64,000 bases of DNA from Armatimonadota bacterium (GCA_031459855.1 JAVKHP010000001.1:478059-542058); one strand, 5' to 3'. Shown: positions 11,064-19,445, counted from the stretch's first letter. Numbers and translations are program-made. The notes: generated from the sequence alone by a model not told the origin.

Positions 11064-11384
11064 GTGGCGCGCGAACTGACGAGCATCTTCGTGGCGGCCA
11101 CGGCCCTGGTGCTGCTGGGGTTCGCCTGGACCGCGATGCAGGGGCCCGACGCGTACGCGGCCTACGTCGCCCTCATGACCCGGCCGGCCGCCACGGTCCT
11201 CCACGCCGTTGCGCTGGTGGCCGTGGTCTACCATGCCCTCACCTGGTGGATGCTCGCGCCGCGGGCAGCGGTGGTGCGGGTCGGCGGGCGACGGCTCTCG
11301 CCCCGGGTAGTGCTGGGTGGAGCGTACGCCGCGTGGGCCGTGGCGTCGGCCATCGTCGCCTGGTTCGTGCTGCGAGGGCCGTGA
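11064..11384 (+). CDS. frdC: fumarate reductase membrane anchor C
   Basis: 106 residues from GTG 11064; family members are about 130, and the missing N-terminus lies in another frame at 10985-11063. Contains ARELTSIFVAATALVLLGF (the FrdC Arg-Glu motif ahead of helix 1), HAVALVAVVYHALTWWMLAP in helix 2, and a third helix ending VAWFVLRG. Similar in layout to E. coli FrdC, which binds no heme. The stop overlaps the frdD ATG. Confidence 0.8.
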   Translation: MARELTSIFVAATALVLLGFAWTAMQGPDAYAAYVALMTRPAATVLHAVALVAVVYHALTWWMLAPRAAVVRVGGRRLSPRVVLGGAYAAWAVASAIVAWFVLRGP

Positions 11385-11779
11385 TGGCCCGCGCGCCGAT
11401 CCGGCCCACGCCACCGCCGCACGCCGGCGAGGTCGAGCGCTCCGCCGAGCCGCTGTGGTGGCTGCTCTTCGCGACGGGCGGCACCGTGGCGGCCCTGGTG
11501 CTTCCCATCCACGCGCTGCTGCACCTGACGCTGGCGCTGGGGCTCGCGGGCGAGGCGTTCGCGTACGCGCGGGTGGCGGGGCTGCTCGCACACCCGCTGG
11601 CGCGGCTGTACGTGACGGTGGTGGTGGGGCTGGCGCTGCTGCACTGGGCGCACCGCTTCCGCTACACGCTGGCCGAGGGCCTCCGGTTGAAGGCGTCGTG
11701 GGTGCCCATCCCGCTGGCGTGCTACGGCGCCGCCCTGCTTGGGGTCACGCTGACCGTCGTCCGGCTCTTCTTCCTCTAG
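11384..11779 (+). CDS. frdD: fumarate reductase membrane anchor D
   Basis: 131 residues, ATG overlapping the frdC stop. The N-terminus RSAEPLWWLLFATGGTVAAL parallels FrdD (DEPVFWGLFGAGG in E. coli). Three hydrophobic segments, with LLHWAHRFRYTLAEG between helices 2 and 3 corresponding to the family's LHRMHHAMHDL stretch. Completes the hemeless type-D anchor pair. Confidence 0.85.
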   Translation: MARAPIRPTPPPHAGEVERSAEPLWWLLFATGGTVAALVLPIHALLHLTLALGLAGEAFAYARVAGLLAHPLARLYVTVVVGLALLHWAHRFRYTLAEGLRLKASWVPIPLACYGAALLGVTLTVVRLFFL

Positions 11780-12056
11780 GCCTCCGGTCCTCTGCACCAT
11801 CCGGGTGCACCATGGGCGCGCGCAGGAGCGACGCGCCGCACGGCTGGCGGGCGCGCCGCGCATCCGGTGCGGCGACTGCCCCGGCGCCTGGCCTCCCCGG
11901 CGGTGTCCACCGCCTCGCAGGCGTTGGCGGCCCCGGGGTGGAATCCCTAACAGGAGCCCGCGTGCGAGAGTGCGAAGCCGGACGCAAGGCTCCCGAGAGC
12001 CGGGCGCCGCGGGTTCCGCTGCCGCGGCGTCGGTGCGGGACGAACGGGAGGAGGCC
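11780..12056 (+). other. 277-bp structured spacer between frdD and next gene
   Basis: No gene recognised. By eye there are several short inverted repeats: TGCACC/GGTGCA at about 11794-11810, GGAGCC/GGCTCC enclosing about 11952-11992, and GGCTC/GAGCC just after. GGGAGGAGG sits before the next ATG. The gap breaks an otherwise continuous operon, so a separate promoter or an mRNA structure is possible. Confidence 0.3.
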
Positions 12057-12413
12057 ATGCTGCGGGTGATTCATGCGTACAACGTGAAGCCGGGCGTTGA
12101 CGAGCGGGCCTTCGTCGAGTGGCTCGACAGCCAGCTCGACGAGATCACGCGCCGCTTCGGGTGTATCGGCCGCAAGACGTGGGTGTTCCTGGACGGCTTC
12201 GAAGGGCGCTACGAGCAGCCGCGCCCGGTGCGGCGTCCACGGTACCTCAACGAGGCGTTCTGGGTCGGCGAGGACGCCGCCAACAACTTCCGCACGTGGC
12301 TGCTCTCGCCCGAGGGCGCCGCGCTGCGCCAGCGCTGGTTCGACTCCATCACAGATCACACGGTGCTGCGCTACGTCGACTACGCACCGTCGCCGGTGGT
12401 GACCGATGATTGA
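12057..12413 (+). CDS. small dimeric alpha/beta-barrel-like protein in sdh operon
   Basis: 118 residues from ATG 12057 after GGGAGGAGG. The stop overlaps the sdhA ATG by 8 bp, implying coupled expression. N-terminal strand [14 protein letters not shown], helix [19 protein letters not shown] and later aromatic-rich strands ([23 protein letters not shown]) resemble the ABM/NIPSNAP-like ferredoxin fold in size and order, but no catalytic motif is seen. Function unknown; a role in Sdh assembly or electron transfer is only a guess from position. Confidence 0.65.
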   Translation: MLRVIHAYNVKPGVDERAFVEWLDSQLDEITRRFGCIGRKTWVFLDGFEGRYEQPRPVRRPRYLNEAFWVGEDAANNFRTWLLSPEGAALRQRWFDSITDHTVLRYVDYAPSPVVTDD

Positions 12414-14133
12414 GCACACCTTCGATGCGGTCATCGTGGGAGCGGGGGGCGCGGGCCTGCGCGCGGCCGTCGAGTTGGGCGGCGCGCGGGTGGCCGTGAT
12501 CAGCAAGCTGTACCCGCCCCGCTCGCACACCGGGGCGGCCCAGGGCGGCATCGGCGCGGCCCTGGGCAACATGGAGGAAGACCACCCGGAGTGGCACACC
12601 TTCGACACCATCAAGGGAGGCGACTACCTGGTCGACCAGGACGCGGCCGCGCTGATGTGCGAGGAGGCCGTGGAGACCGTCTACGAGCTGGAGCACTGGG
12701 GGTTGCCCTTCGACCGGACCCCGGATGGCCGCATCGCGCAGCGCCGGTTCGGCGGCCACACCCGCAACTTCGGCGAGGCGCCGGTGCGCCGGGCCTGCCA
12801 CGCCGCCGACCGGACCGGGCACATGATCCTGCAGACGCTCTACCAGCAGAGCCTGCGGCTGGGCGTGCAGTTCTTCGACGAGTTCCAGATGCTGGACCTG
12901 GTGGTGGCCGACGGGCGCTGCGGCGGCCTGGTGGCCTACGAGATCGCCCGCGGTGAGCTCCACCTCTTCCGGGCCAAGGCGGTGCTGCTGGCCACGGGCG
13001 GCTTCGGTCGGATCTACAAGGTCACCAGCAATGCGCACGCTCTCACCGGCGACGGCGTGGCCATCGCGTGGCGGTGCGGGGTCCCTCTGGAGGACATGGA
13101 GTTCTTCCAGTTCCACCCCACCGGCATCTACAAGCTCGGCATCCTGCTGTCGGAGGCGGCGCGGGGTGAGGGCGCGGTGCTGCTCAACGACCGCGGCGAG
13201 CGCTTCATGGAGCGCTACGCGCCCACGCTGAAAGACCTGGCCCCCCGCGACCTGATCTCACGCTGCATGTACCTCGAGATCCGGGAAGGGCGGGGCATCG
13301 GCGGCAAGGACTACCTCCACCTGGACTTTCGCCACCTGGGCAAGGAGGTCATCGATCAGAAGCTCCCCGACATCACCGAGTTCGTCCGGGTGTACATGGG
13401 GCTGGACCCCACGCGGGAGCCGGTGCCGATCCAGCCCACCGCCCACTACGCCATGGGCGGCATCCCCACCAACACCGACGGCCAGGTGATCGTCAACGAG
13501 CGCGGCGATCCCCTCTGGGGCCTGTACGCCGCCGGTGAGTGCGCCTGCGTCTCGGTGCACGGCGCGAACCGCCTGGGCACCAACTCGCTGGTGGACATCC
13601 TGGTGTTCGGCCGGCGGGCGGGCCGCCACATGGCCCGCTACCTCCGCGACGCCGAGCTGCCGCCCGTCCACGGCGACCCCGCCGGGCGCGCCCGCCGTGA
13701 GATCGACGCGCTGCTGGCCCGCGACCAGGGCGAGCCCGTGGCCCGCCTGCGGGACGAGCTGCAGCAGGAGATGATGGACAACGTCGGCGTCTTCCGCACC
13801 GCCGCCGGGCTCCAGCACGCGCTGGCGAAGATCCACGAGCTGCGGGAGCGCTACGGCCGCGCGCGCATCAACGACCACGGCCGGCGGTTCAACACCGACC
13901 TGCTGGAGGCGCTGGAGCTGGGCTTCCTCCTGGACCTGGCCGAGGCGACCGCCGCCAGCGCCCTGCACCGCACCGAGAGCCGCGGGGGCCACTTCCGGGA
14001 GGACTTCCCCCGCCGCGACGACGCCGCCTGGCTCAAGCACACGCTGCTCTACCGCGGGCCCGACGGCCGGCACGAGTTCCGGTACAAGCCGGTCGTGATC
14101 ACCCGATTCCAGCCGAAGGAGCGGACGTACTGA
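12406..14133 (+). CDS. sdhA: succinate dehydrogenase flavoprotein subunit
   Basis: 575 residues. [18 protein letters not shown] fold; [15 protein letters not shown] with the FAD-linking His and the Gln-containing form typical of SdhA, unlike the AAEGG form in the neighbouring FrdA. Active-site segment [21 protein letters not shown], the [19 protein letters not shown] region and [17 protein letters not shown] near the C-terminus. Oxidises succinate to fumarate with SdhB and, presumably, the distant SdhCD. Confidence 0.94.
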   Translation: MIEHTFDAVIVGAGGAGLRAAVELGGARVAVISKLYPPRSHTGAAQGGIGAALGNMEEDHPEWHTFDTIKGGDYLVDQDAAALMCEEAVETVYELEHWGLPFDRTPDGRIAQRRFGGHTRNFGEAPVRRACHAADRTGHMILQTLYQQSLRLGVQFFDEFQMLDLVVADGRCGGLVAYEIARGELHLFRAKAVLLATGGFGRIYKVTSNAHALTGDGVAIAWRCGVPLEDMEFFQFHPTGIYKLGILLSEAARGEGAVLLNDRGERFMERYAPTLKDLAPRDLISRCMYLEIREGRGIGGKDYLHLDFRHLGKEVIDQKLPDITEFVRVYMGLDPTREPVPIQPTAHYAMGGIPTNTDGQVIVNERGDPLWGLYAAGECACVSVHGANRLGTNSLVDILVFGRRAGRHMARYLRDAELPPVHGDPAGRARREIDALLARDQGEPVARLRDELQQEMMDNVGVFRTAAGLQHALAKIHELRERYGRARINDHGRRFNTDLLEALELGFLLDLAEATAASALHRTESRGGHFREDFPRRDDAAWLKHTLLYRGPDGRHEFRYKPVVITRFQPKERTY

Positions 14134-14135
14134 CC

Positions 14136-14834
14136 ATGACCGTACGCTTTCGCATCAAGCGGTTCGACCCCGAGCGCGATCGCGCGCCGCACTGGGAGGA
14201 GTACGACGTGCCGGCCGAGCCCACCGACCGGGTCCTGGACGGCCTGCACTACATCAAGTGGTACCTGGACGGCACCCTGACCCTGCGCCGGTCGTGCGCC
14301 CACGGCATCTGCGGCTCCGACGCCATGATGATCAACGGCCGCAACCAGCTGGCGTGCAAGCTCCTCATCAGGGATGCGGGGCCGCGCATCACGGTGGAGC
14401 CGCTGCGCGGCCTGCCGGTGATCAAGGACCTGGTGGTGGACATGGAGCCGTTCTTCGCCAAATACCGGGCCGTGATGCCCTGGCTGGTGGCCCACGATCC
14501 GCCGCCGGACCGCGAGCGCCTCCAGAGCCCGGCGGAGCGCGCCCGCTTCGAGGACACCACCAAGTGCATCCTGTGCGCGGCGTGCACCACCTCGTGTCCG
14601 ATCTTCTGGGCCGACGGCGCCTACCTGGGCCCGGCGGCCATCGTCAACGCCCACCGGTTCATCTTCGACAGCCGCGACCAGGCCGCCGACGACCGGCTGG
14701 CGATCCTCGCCGAGCGCGCGGGCGTCTTCAAGTGCCGGACCACGTTCAACTGCACCGACGCCTGTCCCCGCGGCATCGAGGTGACCCGCGCGATCCAGGA
14801 GGTCAAGCAGGCGATCCTGTTCCGCCGCGTCTAG
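14136..14834 (+). CDS. sdhB: succinate dehydrogenase iron-sulfur subunit
   Basis: 232 residues. [2Fe-2S] ligands in CAHGICGSDAMMING (Asp at the third ligand position, as in many SdhB) and LACKLLI; [4Fe-4S] CILCAACTTSCP; [3Fe-4S] CRTTFNCTDACPRG. Starts 2 bp after sdhA. Closely resembles its FrdB paralogue in architecture but differs in the first cluster (GSD against GSC). Confidence 0.94.
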   Translation: MTVRFRIKRFDPERDRAPHWEEYDVPAEPTDRVLDGLHYIKWYLDGTLTLRRSCAHGICGSDAMMINGRNQLACKLLIRDAGPRITVEPLRGLPVIKDLVVDMEPFFAKYRAVMPWLVAHDPPPDRERLQSPAERARFEDTTKCILCAACTTSCPIFWADGAYLGPAAIVNAHRFIFDSRDQAADDRLAILAERAGVFKCRTTFNCTDACPRGIEVTRAIQEVKQAILFRRV

Positions 14835-14837
14835 GCC

Positions 14838-15317
14838 GTGGCCGGGGTCTTCGCGCGCATCTACGCGGCCGTGCGGGCCATCCCGCGCGGCCGCGTCGCC
14901 TCCTACGGCGAGGTCGCCCGGCGCGCCGGGCTGGGGCACGGCGCCCGCACCGTGGGCTGGGCGCTGGCCGCGCTACCGCCCGAGGCGGCGGTCCCCTGGT
15001 GGCGCGTCGTCCGCGCCGACGGCACCATCGCCCCCCGGGAGGGCGCGGCCCACCAGGGGGCACGGCTGGCCCGTGAGGGCGTGCAGGTGCGCGGGGGCCG
15101 CGTGGCGCTGCGGCGCGACGGCCGGACGGCTACGCGCCCCCGCCGGCGCGCGGTGTCGGCGACGGGCCCGGCGCGTCCGTCACGCCCGCGCGCGGGTCGG
15201 GCGGGCGCACGCGCGCGCGCTGCCGGCTCCGCACCGCGAGCCAGGCCGCCCCGCAGACGGCCGCGCCCGCGGCGACGGCGACGCGGGCGCCCGCGGCCTG
15301 CGCCAGCGCACCCATGA
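14838..15317 (+). CDS. alkyltransferase-like (ATL) DNA repair protein
   Basis: GTG 14838, 3 nt after sdhB. The first 95 residues are an O6-alkylguanine transferase-type domain: IYAAVRAIPRGRVASYGEV, ARTVGWALAAL (helix-turn-helix Arg finger) and PWWRVVRADG where active transferases have PCHRV. The catalytic Cys is Trp, as in ATL/YbaZ proteins that flag O6-alkylguanine for excision repair without methyl transfer. The remaining 65 residues are Arg/Pro/Ala-rich and overlap the opposite MFS gene by 188 bp, so the true end may be non-homologous read-through. Confidence 0.8.
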   Translation: MAGVFARIYAAVRAIPRGRVASYGEVARRAGLGHGARTVGWALAALPPEAAVPWWRVVRADGTIAPREGAAHQGARLAREGVQVRGGRVALRRDGRTATRPRRRAVSATGPARPSRPRAGRAGARARAAGSAPRARPPRRRPRPRRRRRGRPRPAPAHP

Positions 15318-16434
15318 CCAGGCCGCCCAGCGGCGCCGTGCCGAAGAACGCCAGGATGTAGAGGCTCATCACGCGGCCGCGCAGCGCGTCGGGCACGAGG
15401 GCCTGGATCGTGGTGTTGGTCGCCGAGAGGTACGCGGTCATGGTGGCGCCCACCCCGACGATGAGGGCCAGCGAGACGGGAAACGCCGGGCTGGCGGCGA
15501 AGGCGGCCAGCAGCACCGTGAACGCACCGTGGAGCGCCAGGATCACGGGCTCCAGGCGCTGCGGGCGGGCCGTGGCCAGGGCTAGCACGCCGGCGGTGGC
15601 CCCCAGCCCGCTGGCGGTCAGCAGCAGCCCGTAGCCGCGCGCCGCGACGTGCAGCACGTCGCGGGCGAAGACCGGCAGCAGCACGGTGTACGACAGCCCG
15701 AACACACCCGTGACGGCCATCAGGCCCAGCAGGGTGCGCAGCACCGGCTGCCCCAGCGCGAAGGTCAGCCCCTCCCGCACCGCGCGGACCAGGTGCTGGC
15801 GCTCGTCGGCCGGCGGACGCGAGTTCACCGGGATCGTGGCCAGCGCCGCCAGGACGGCGAGGTAGGAGACGGTGTTGAGGGCGAAGCTCAGTCCGGGCCC
15901 GGTGCGGTCGCCGAACCGGTCGATGATGACGCCGGCGATGACCGGGCCGACGATCCGTGAGCCGTTGAAGACCGCCGAGTTCAGCGCGATGGCGTTCATC
16001 AGGTCGTCGCGGTCCACCAGGTAGGCCAGCAACGACTGGCGCGCCGGCATGTCCAGGGCCGCCGCCACACCGCTGGCAGCGCTCAGCGCCAGGATGTGCC
16101 AGACGGCGATGCGGCCGGTGAGGGTGAGCGCCGCCAGGATCGCCGAGACCAGCATGAATGTGCCCTGGGTGGCCAGCAGCAGGTGGCGTTTCTCGGAGCG
16201 GTCGGCCACGGCACCGCCCACCACCCCCAGCAGCATGGTGGGCACGGTGTTGACCATGGTCACCGTGCCCAGCATGAACGGCGATCCCGTCAGGTCGTAG
16301 ACCAGCCATCCCTGGGCCGTGATCTGGATCCACGACCCGATCAACGACACGAGCCCGCCCCACCAGAACCGTCGGTAGTGCGGGTGGCGCAGCGCCCGGA
16401 ACGTCTGCGCCGGGGCCAGGGTCCGAACGGTCAC
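15130..16434 (-). CDS. MFS transporter (EntS/MFS_3-like)
   Basis: 434 residues with about 12 hydrophobic segments. Near the start is LRHPHYRRFWWGGLVSLIGS and then TAQGWLVYDLTGSPFMLG, the usual opening of MFS_3 exporters; the loop between helices 2 and 3 reads GAVADRSEKR. The C-terminal 30 residues are Pro/Gly-rich. It overlaps the upstream HTH gene by 4 bp, so it is the last gene of a regulator-HTH-transporter operon. Export substrate unknown. Confidence 0.85.
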   Translation of the reverse strand: MTVRTLAPAQTFRALRHPHYRRFWWGGLVSLIGSWIQITAQGWLVYDLTGSPFMLGTVTMVNTVPTMLLGVVGGAVADRSEKRHLLLATQGTFMLVSAILAALTLTGRIAVWHILALSAASGVAAALDMPARQSLLAYLVDRDDLMNAIALNSAVFNGSRIVGPVIAGVIIDRFGDRTGPGLSFALNTVSYLAVLAALATIPVNSRPPADERQHLVRAVREGLTFALGQPVLRTLLGLMAVTGVFGLSYTVLLPVFARDVLHVAARGYGLLLTASGLGATAGVLALATARPQRLEPVILALHGAFTVLLAAFAASPAFPVSLALIVGVGATMTAYLSATNTTIQALVPDALRGRVMSLYILAFFGTAPLGGLVMGALAQAAGARVAVAAGAAVCGAAWLAVRSRQRARVRPPDPRAGVTDAPGPSPTPRAGGGA

Positions 16435-16706
16435 GCCCTTTCCCTGCCGGCGTCGGGTGGATCGACGGCTCGTGCCCTGTCGGCGTCCCGTGCTCCGCCG
16501 GCGCGCCGGGCCGCATCGGTGCGTCGCCCGTCGAGAAACGCGTCCACGTCACGGCGGAACAGCCGATAGACCTTCCCCAGCTGGGCGGCCGGCAACTGGC
16601 CCTCGCCGATGTAGCGGTAGACCGTGTGGCGATGCACCTGGAGGTAGGCCGCCGCCTGATCCACCGTGAGCACCTCGGGCCAGAGGGTGTCGTCAGCGCA
16701 TGCCAT
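16431..16706 (-). CDS. excisionase-family helix-turn-helix protein
   Basis: 91 residues. LTVDQAAAYLQVHRHTVYRY (residues 13-32) is an HTH_17/MerR-like recognition unit followed by LGKVYRLFRRDVDAFLDGR, the canonical ending of excisionase-type DNA-binding domains. The C-terminal 25 residues are charged and low complexity. Overlaps genes on both sides, so it is probably a small DNA-binding regulator of the operon and not a phage excisionase. Confidence 0.8.
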   Translation of the reverse strand: MACADDTLWPEVLTVDQAAAYLQVHRHTVYRYIGEGQLPAAQLGKVYRLFRRDVDAFLDGRRTDAARRAGGARDADRARAVDPPDAGRERA

Positions 16707-17778
16707 GGGTCTCCTCCCCCGACGTGGCCCCTGCCGCGGTGAGGAACGCCAGCGCCTGGTCTGCGGCCTCGCGCAGGCGGTCGGGCCGCAGCCGGTAGTA
16801 CTTGAGCGCGCCGCGGTCGACGACCCGCACCAGGTGCGCTGCCCGCAGCAGCGCCAGGTGGTGCAGCGCGGTCACGTGCGAGACGCGCAGGGCCCGGGCC
16901 AGTTCCTGCAGGTACATCTCGCGCTGCGCCAGCAGGCGCAGGATGCGCAGCCGCGTCTCGTCCCCCAGCGCCTTGTAGACCCGCACCAGGTCCGGCGGCG
17001 GCCCCTCGGCCGCGGCGGGGAGCTCGATGGGGTAGATGAAGACCCGCACCTGGCGGTAGGCCGTGATCAGGTTGTAGGGGCGGAAGTAGTACGTGGGGGC
17101 CAGCACCACGCCGTCCAGAGCGGCATCGGGGCCGATGACGAACCCGCCGGTGGCCCGCTCCACTAGCGCCGCGGGTGCCAGCGCTGTCGCCTGCCGTGCC
17201 AGCCTGGCGGCGTTGCGCGCCAGCAACGGGACGACCGCGGGGGCCTCGGGCGCGTAGACGCGCGCGTGGCCCTCCCGCAGCAGGCGGACCAGCCGCGCCT
17301 GTACCTCGTCGGGCGGCAGCGCCAGCAGCCGGCGCACCCGCCGGCGGTCGACGTCCGGATGGACGGCATCCAGCAGCGCCTCGACGGCCCGGCGATCGCC
17401 ACCGATGGCTGCACGCAGCCGCGGCAGGTCGTGGGGCGTGGCCAGCGTCTGGGCCAGCATCAGCTCCAGCAGCGCAGCGGGCGGGGTCGCCGCCACACGG
17501 TCGATGAACGCCTCGACCGGGGCCCCGGTCGTCCCGTCGAGGACGCCCACCATCCCCAGCGTGCGGCCCCGGGGCGGGAGGAGCAGCGCGAGCTCGGCCC
17601 GCAGGTCGCGCCCCAGGCGCTGGCGCGCCCGTTCCACCCACGCCGCCGGCACCTCGTACCCAAACCGGGGATCGTACGCCCCCACCAGGTACAGGCAGGC
17701 GAGGAAATCGTAGGCAGGCGACGGGTCGATACGCACCCGCAACGCCTGCCGGGGAGCGGTGAGGTCGATGGCCTTCAT
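16693..17778 (-). CDS. ArsR-type regulator with large N-terminal domain
   Basis: 361 residues. The last ~100 residues are a winged helix: VYKALGDETRLRILRLLAQ, LQELARALRVSHVTALHHL (recognition helix) and VRVVDRGALKYYRLR, i.e. the ArsR/SmtB fold. The first ~240 residues (start LRVRIDPSPAYDFLACLYLVG) are the type often found before such HTH domains in actinobacterial and Chloroflexi regulators; the ligand is unknown. No metal-binding CxC is visible. First gene of the operon, with a perfect palindrome directly upstream. Confidence 0.85.
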   Translation of the reverse strand: MKAIDLTAPRQALRVRIDPSPAYDFLACLYLVGAYDPRFGYEVPAAWVERARQRLGRDLRAELALLLPPRGRTLGMVGVLDGTTGAPVEAFIDRVAATPPAALLELMLAQTLATPHDLPRLRAAIGGDRRAVEALLDAVHPDVDRRRVRRLLALPPDEVQARLVRLLREGHARVYAPEAPAVVPLLARNAARLARQATALAPAALVERATGGFVIGPDAALDGVVLAPTYYFRPYNLITAYRQVRVFIYPIELPAAAEGPPPDLVRVYKALGDETRLRILRLLAQREMYLQELARALRVSHVTALHHLALLRAAHLVRVVDRGALKYYRLRPDRLREAADQALAFLTAAGATSGEETHGMR

Positions 17779-17781
17779 GGG

Positions 17782-17799
17782 TGTAGAACTCTATCTACA
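17782..17799. promoter_or_regulatory. palindromic operator before ArsR-type gene
   Basis: Perfect inverted repeat: arms TGTAGA and TCTACA around a 6-bp centre, ending 4 bp before ATG 17778. It lies in a short AT-rich island inside GC-rich DNA, as expected for an autoregulatory ArsR-family site. The 300 bp beyond it (to 18103) hold no gene I can support; GTCCAGC occurs three times at about 17823-17855. Confidence 0.6.
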
Positions 17800-18103
17800 G
17801 TCTAGTAAATCGACCATTACACGTCCAGCGCACGTCCAGCTCCATGTCCAGCACCGGGACGCACGACAGCCGCGGCCCACCTGTGGGGCGCGGGCTCGTC
17901 GGCGATGGCTGTGCTACCGACAGCGGCTGCGGCTGGGGACGGTAGGACCAGGACCGGCAGGCTGAGACGCGAGCGAAGCGCGCGGGCAGGAGCATCTCCC
18001 TGCGCAGGCCGATCCGCGCTCAGGCCGAGGAGGATGGGTCCAACACCAGCGGGTGGGCCACGTGGTACCTGCGCCTGCTCGGAACTCCCCCGGGCTCGCA
18101 GCG

Positions 18104-18427
18104 CTAGACCCGCGGCTTGGCGGCGCGCGGTGTACGCGGGGGCAGCTCAAGCGCCTCCAGCGCCGCACGGGCGTCCTCCCAGGTGACGTTGCCCAACGCG
18201 CCCGCGTCGGCCAGCCGGTCCATGGCGACGCGCACCGGGACGCCGAGCCAGTCCGCGGCCTCGCGGAGCGAGATCCTGCCGGCGGCGTAAAGCTCCGCCA
18301 CGTAGCGGTCGAGCCCGGCGGCGACGATCCGCCGCAGGATCGCCGAGCGGTCCAGGTTATCGCGCCGCGCTGCCCGGTCGATGGCCCTGACCAGCGCCTT
18401 AGGCAGGCGCACGGGAACCACTTCCAC
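18104..18427 (-). CDS. ribbon-helix-helix/UPF0175-like antitoxin
   Basis: 107 residues from GTG 18427 with GGAGGG upstream. VVPVRLPKALVRAIDRAARR and RSAILRRIVAAGLDRYVAEL give a short beta strand plus two helices like RHH proteins. ISLREAADWLGVPVRVAMDRL follows as a UPF0175-type helix-turn-helix. Starts 3 nt after the PIN toxin gene, so toxin precedes antitoxin, the reverse of the common order. Confidence 0.75.
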   Translation of the reverse strand: MEVVPVRLPKALVRAIDRAARRDNLDRSAILRRIVAAGLDRYVAELYAAGRISLREAADWLGVPVRVAMDRLADAGALGNVTWEDARAALEALELPPRTPRAAKPRV

Positions 18428-18430
18428 CCG

Positions 18431-18952
18431 TCATCCCTCCCTCTTGTGCACTGCCGCAAGCGCGGCTCTGCACACCTCGTATTCCGCCGTGCTGATGGTT
18501 CGCCGCAACGCGTCCAGCCATCCGAGAGCCTCCCGGGCGGTGGCGAGGCCCTCGCGGGCAAGGAGCACGAGCACGGCGCCCGGCGTGATAGGGCGCGTGC
18601 CGAGCAGCCGAAGCCGGTGCAGCAGCCGCCGGTCGTCGGAGACGATGAAGACCCGAGCGCCGCCCGACGCGCTCACCCTGCGGAACAGGCGGTAAACCTC
18701 ACGCTCCCCACCCGCCGGGAGCACGTCCTCGGCATCCGCGGGCTCGTCTCCCGCGTGTGCCACCTGGACCCGTCGAGCCTGCACGTTCCTCTCCAGCACG
18801 AGGGCATCGTCGTAACCATGCGCCTTGCCCTCCACCACGGCCTCGCGGTAGACCGCCTCTGGTATCAGGACCTGGAAGGCTCCGACCACGGCCTCTTTGG
18901 CCCCGGCCAGCGTGAGCTTTAGCAGCGCGTCCGTGTCCATGACGAGACGCAT
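18431..18952 (-). CDS. PIN-domain toxin (VapC-like)
   Basis: 173 residues. Acidic PIN residues are visible: MDTDALLKL (Asp5/Asp7), IPEAVYREAV (Glu in helix 2) and VSDDRRLL (Asp in strand 4). Expected to be a Mg-dependent endoribonuclease blocked by the downstream RHH protein. ATG 18952 is only about 10 nt from a good -10 box, so its mRNA is probably leaderless. Confidence 0.78.
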   Translation of the reverse strand: MRLVMDTDALLKLTLAGAKEAVVGAFQVLIPEAVYREAVVEGKAHGYDDALVLERNVQARRVQVAHAGDEPADAEDVLPAGGEREVYRLFRRVSASGGARVFIVSDDRRLLHRLRLLGTRPITPGAVLVLLAREGLATAREALGWLDALRRTISTAEYEVCRAALAAVHKREG

Positions 18953-18953
18953 C

Positions 18954-18990
18954 GTATACGAATTATATCATTCGTATACAGATATGTCAC
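18954..18990 (-). promoter_or_regulatory. toxin-antitoxin promoter and operator
   Basis: On the minus strand GTGACA (18990-18985), 17-bp spacer and TATAAT (18967-18962) form a near-consensus sigma-70 promoter. A perfect 10-bp inverted repeat, GTATACGAAT (18954-18963) and ATTCGTATAC (18970-18979), covers the -10 box. Transcription should begin about 18955, right at the ATG. The arrangement fits autorepression by the toxin-antitoxin complex. Confidence 0.8.
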
Positions 18991-19203
18991 GAGGTCCGCC
19001 CGCAGCCTGTCGTCCTCCGCTCCGGTGACCCACGCTGGCGGCTCCCTCAGCCGGTCCGCTCCCAAACCTCCCGCACGTGCTGGCCCTGCCGGCTGGGAGT
19101 CTCGAGTCGCCCGTCCCCGCTTTGCCGGGGCCTGGGCGAGGGTTGCCTCCGCAAGTTTTAACAGACACAGAGGTGCCCGCTGGCAACGTGTGGCGTCGTG
19201 CCC

Positions 19204-19209
19204 TATACT
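19204..19209 (+). promoter_or_regulatory. -10 box ahead of riboswitch
   Basis: TATACT, one mismatch from consensus, lies about 15 bp before the riboswitch begins. The -35 (TGGCAA, 17 bp upstream) is weak. Confidence 0.45.
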
Positions 19210-19221
19210 TGAAAACGCACC

Positions 19222-19400
19222 ACCAACTCCATAGCCGCCCGACGCCGAATCCCTGCCCAGGCAGGGAGCGGGGGAACCACCCCGGGGTTCTATGGCCCCG
19301 GGCGCGTTCGTGGGGCGAAGGTCGCAGCCGCGACCGGGGGCGCTCTCGACCCCAGCCCGTCAGCTAACCTCGCAGGCGACCGAGAGAGGGCTCCCTGGCA
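19222..19400 (+). ncRNA. c-di-AMP riboswitch (ydaO/yuaA leader)
   Basis: Conserved blocks of the ydaO-yuaA class occur in the right order: GCCGAATCC, GCGGGGGAACCAC, GGGGCGAAG, then CCCGTCAGCTAACCTCGCAG and GGCGACCGAGAGAGGGC. Variable hairpins (CCCTGCCCAGGCAGGG; a GGCC-rich stem) sit between them. Boundaries are approximate. This class binds two c-di-AMP molecules and usually turns genes off by termination. Here it leads directly into a strong hairpin and the trehalose biosynthesis gene. Confidence 0.9.
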
Positions 19401-19403
19401 TCA

Positions 19404-19445
19404 CGCGACGGCCCGGAGACCTTCTCCGGGCCGTCGCGCATCGTT
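19404..19445 (+). terminator. riboswitch-coupled terminator hairpin
   Basis: Perfect 16-bp stem, CGCGACGGCCCGGAGA (19404-19419) with its complement 19423-19438, loop CCT, followed by CATCGTTTCCC (weak T run). It begins 4 nt after the riboswitch and ends 47 bp before the otsBA start, the expected site of an expression platform. Confidence 0.75.

Noticed and set aside
11940-12020. Resemblance of GCCGGACGCAAGGCTCCC to a c-di-GMP-I (GEMM) riboswitch.
   Set aside because: The GCAAACC half and the GAAA tetraloop receptor are not seen; probably chance structure.
16431-16706. Prophage or ICE excisionase.
   Set aside because: No integrase, recombinase or phage gene nearby; the HTH gene overlaps a regulator and an exporter in one operon.
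14903-17641. A 912-codon minus-strand frame across ATL, MFS, HTH and ArsR-type genes.
   Set aside because: Out of frame with all recognised domains and low complexity.
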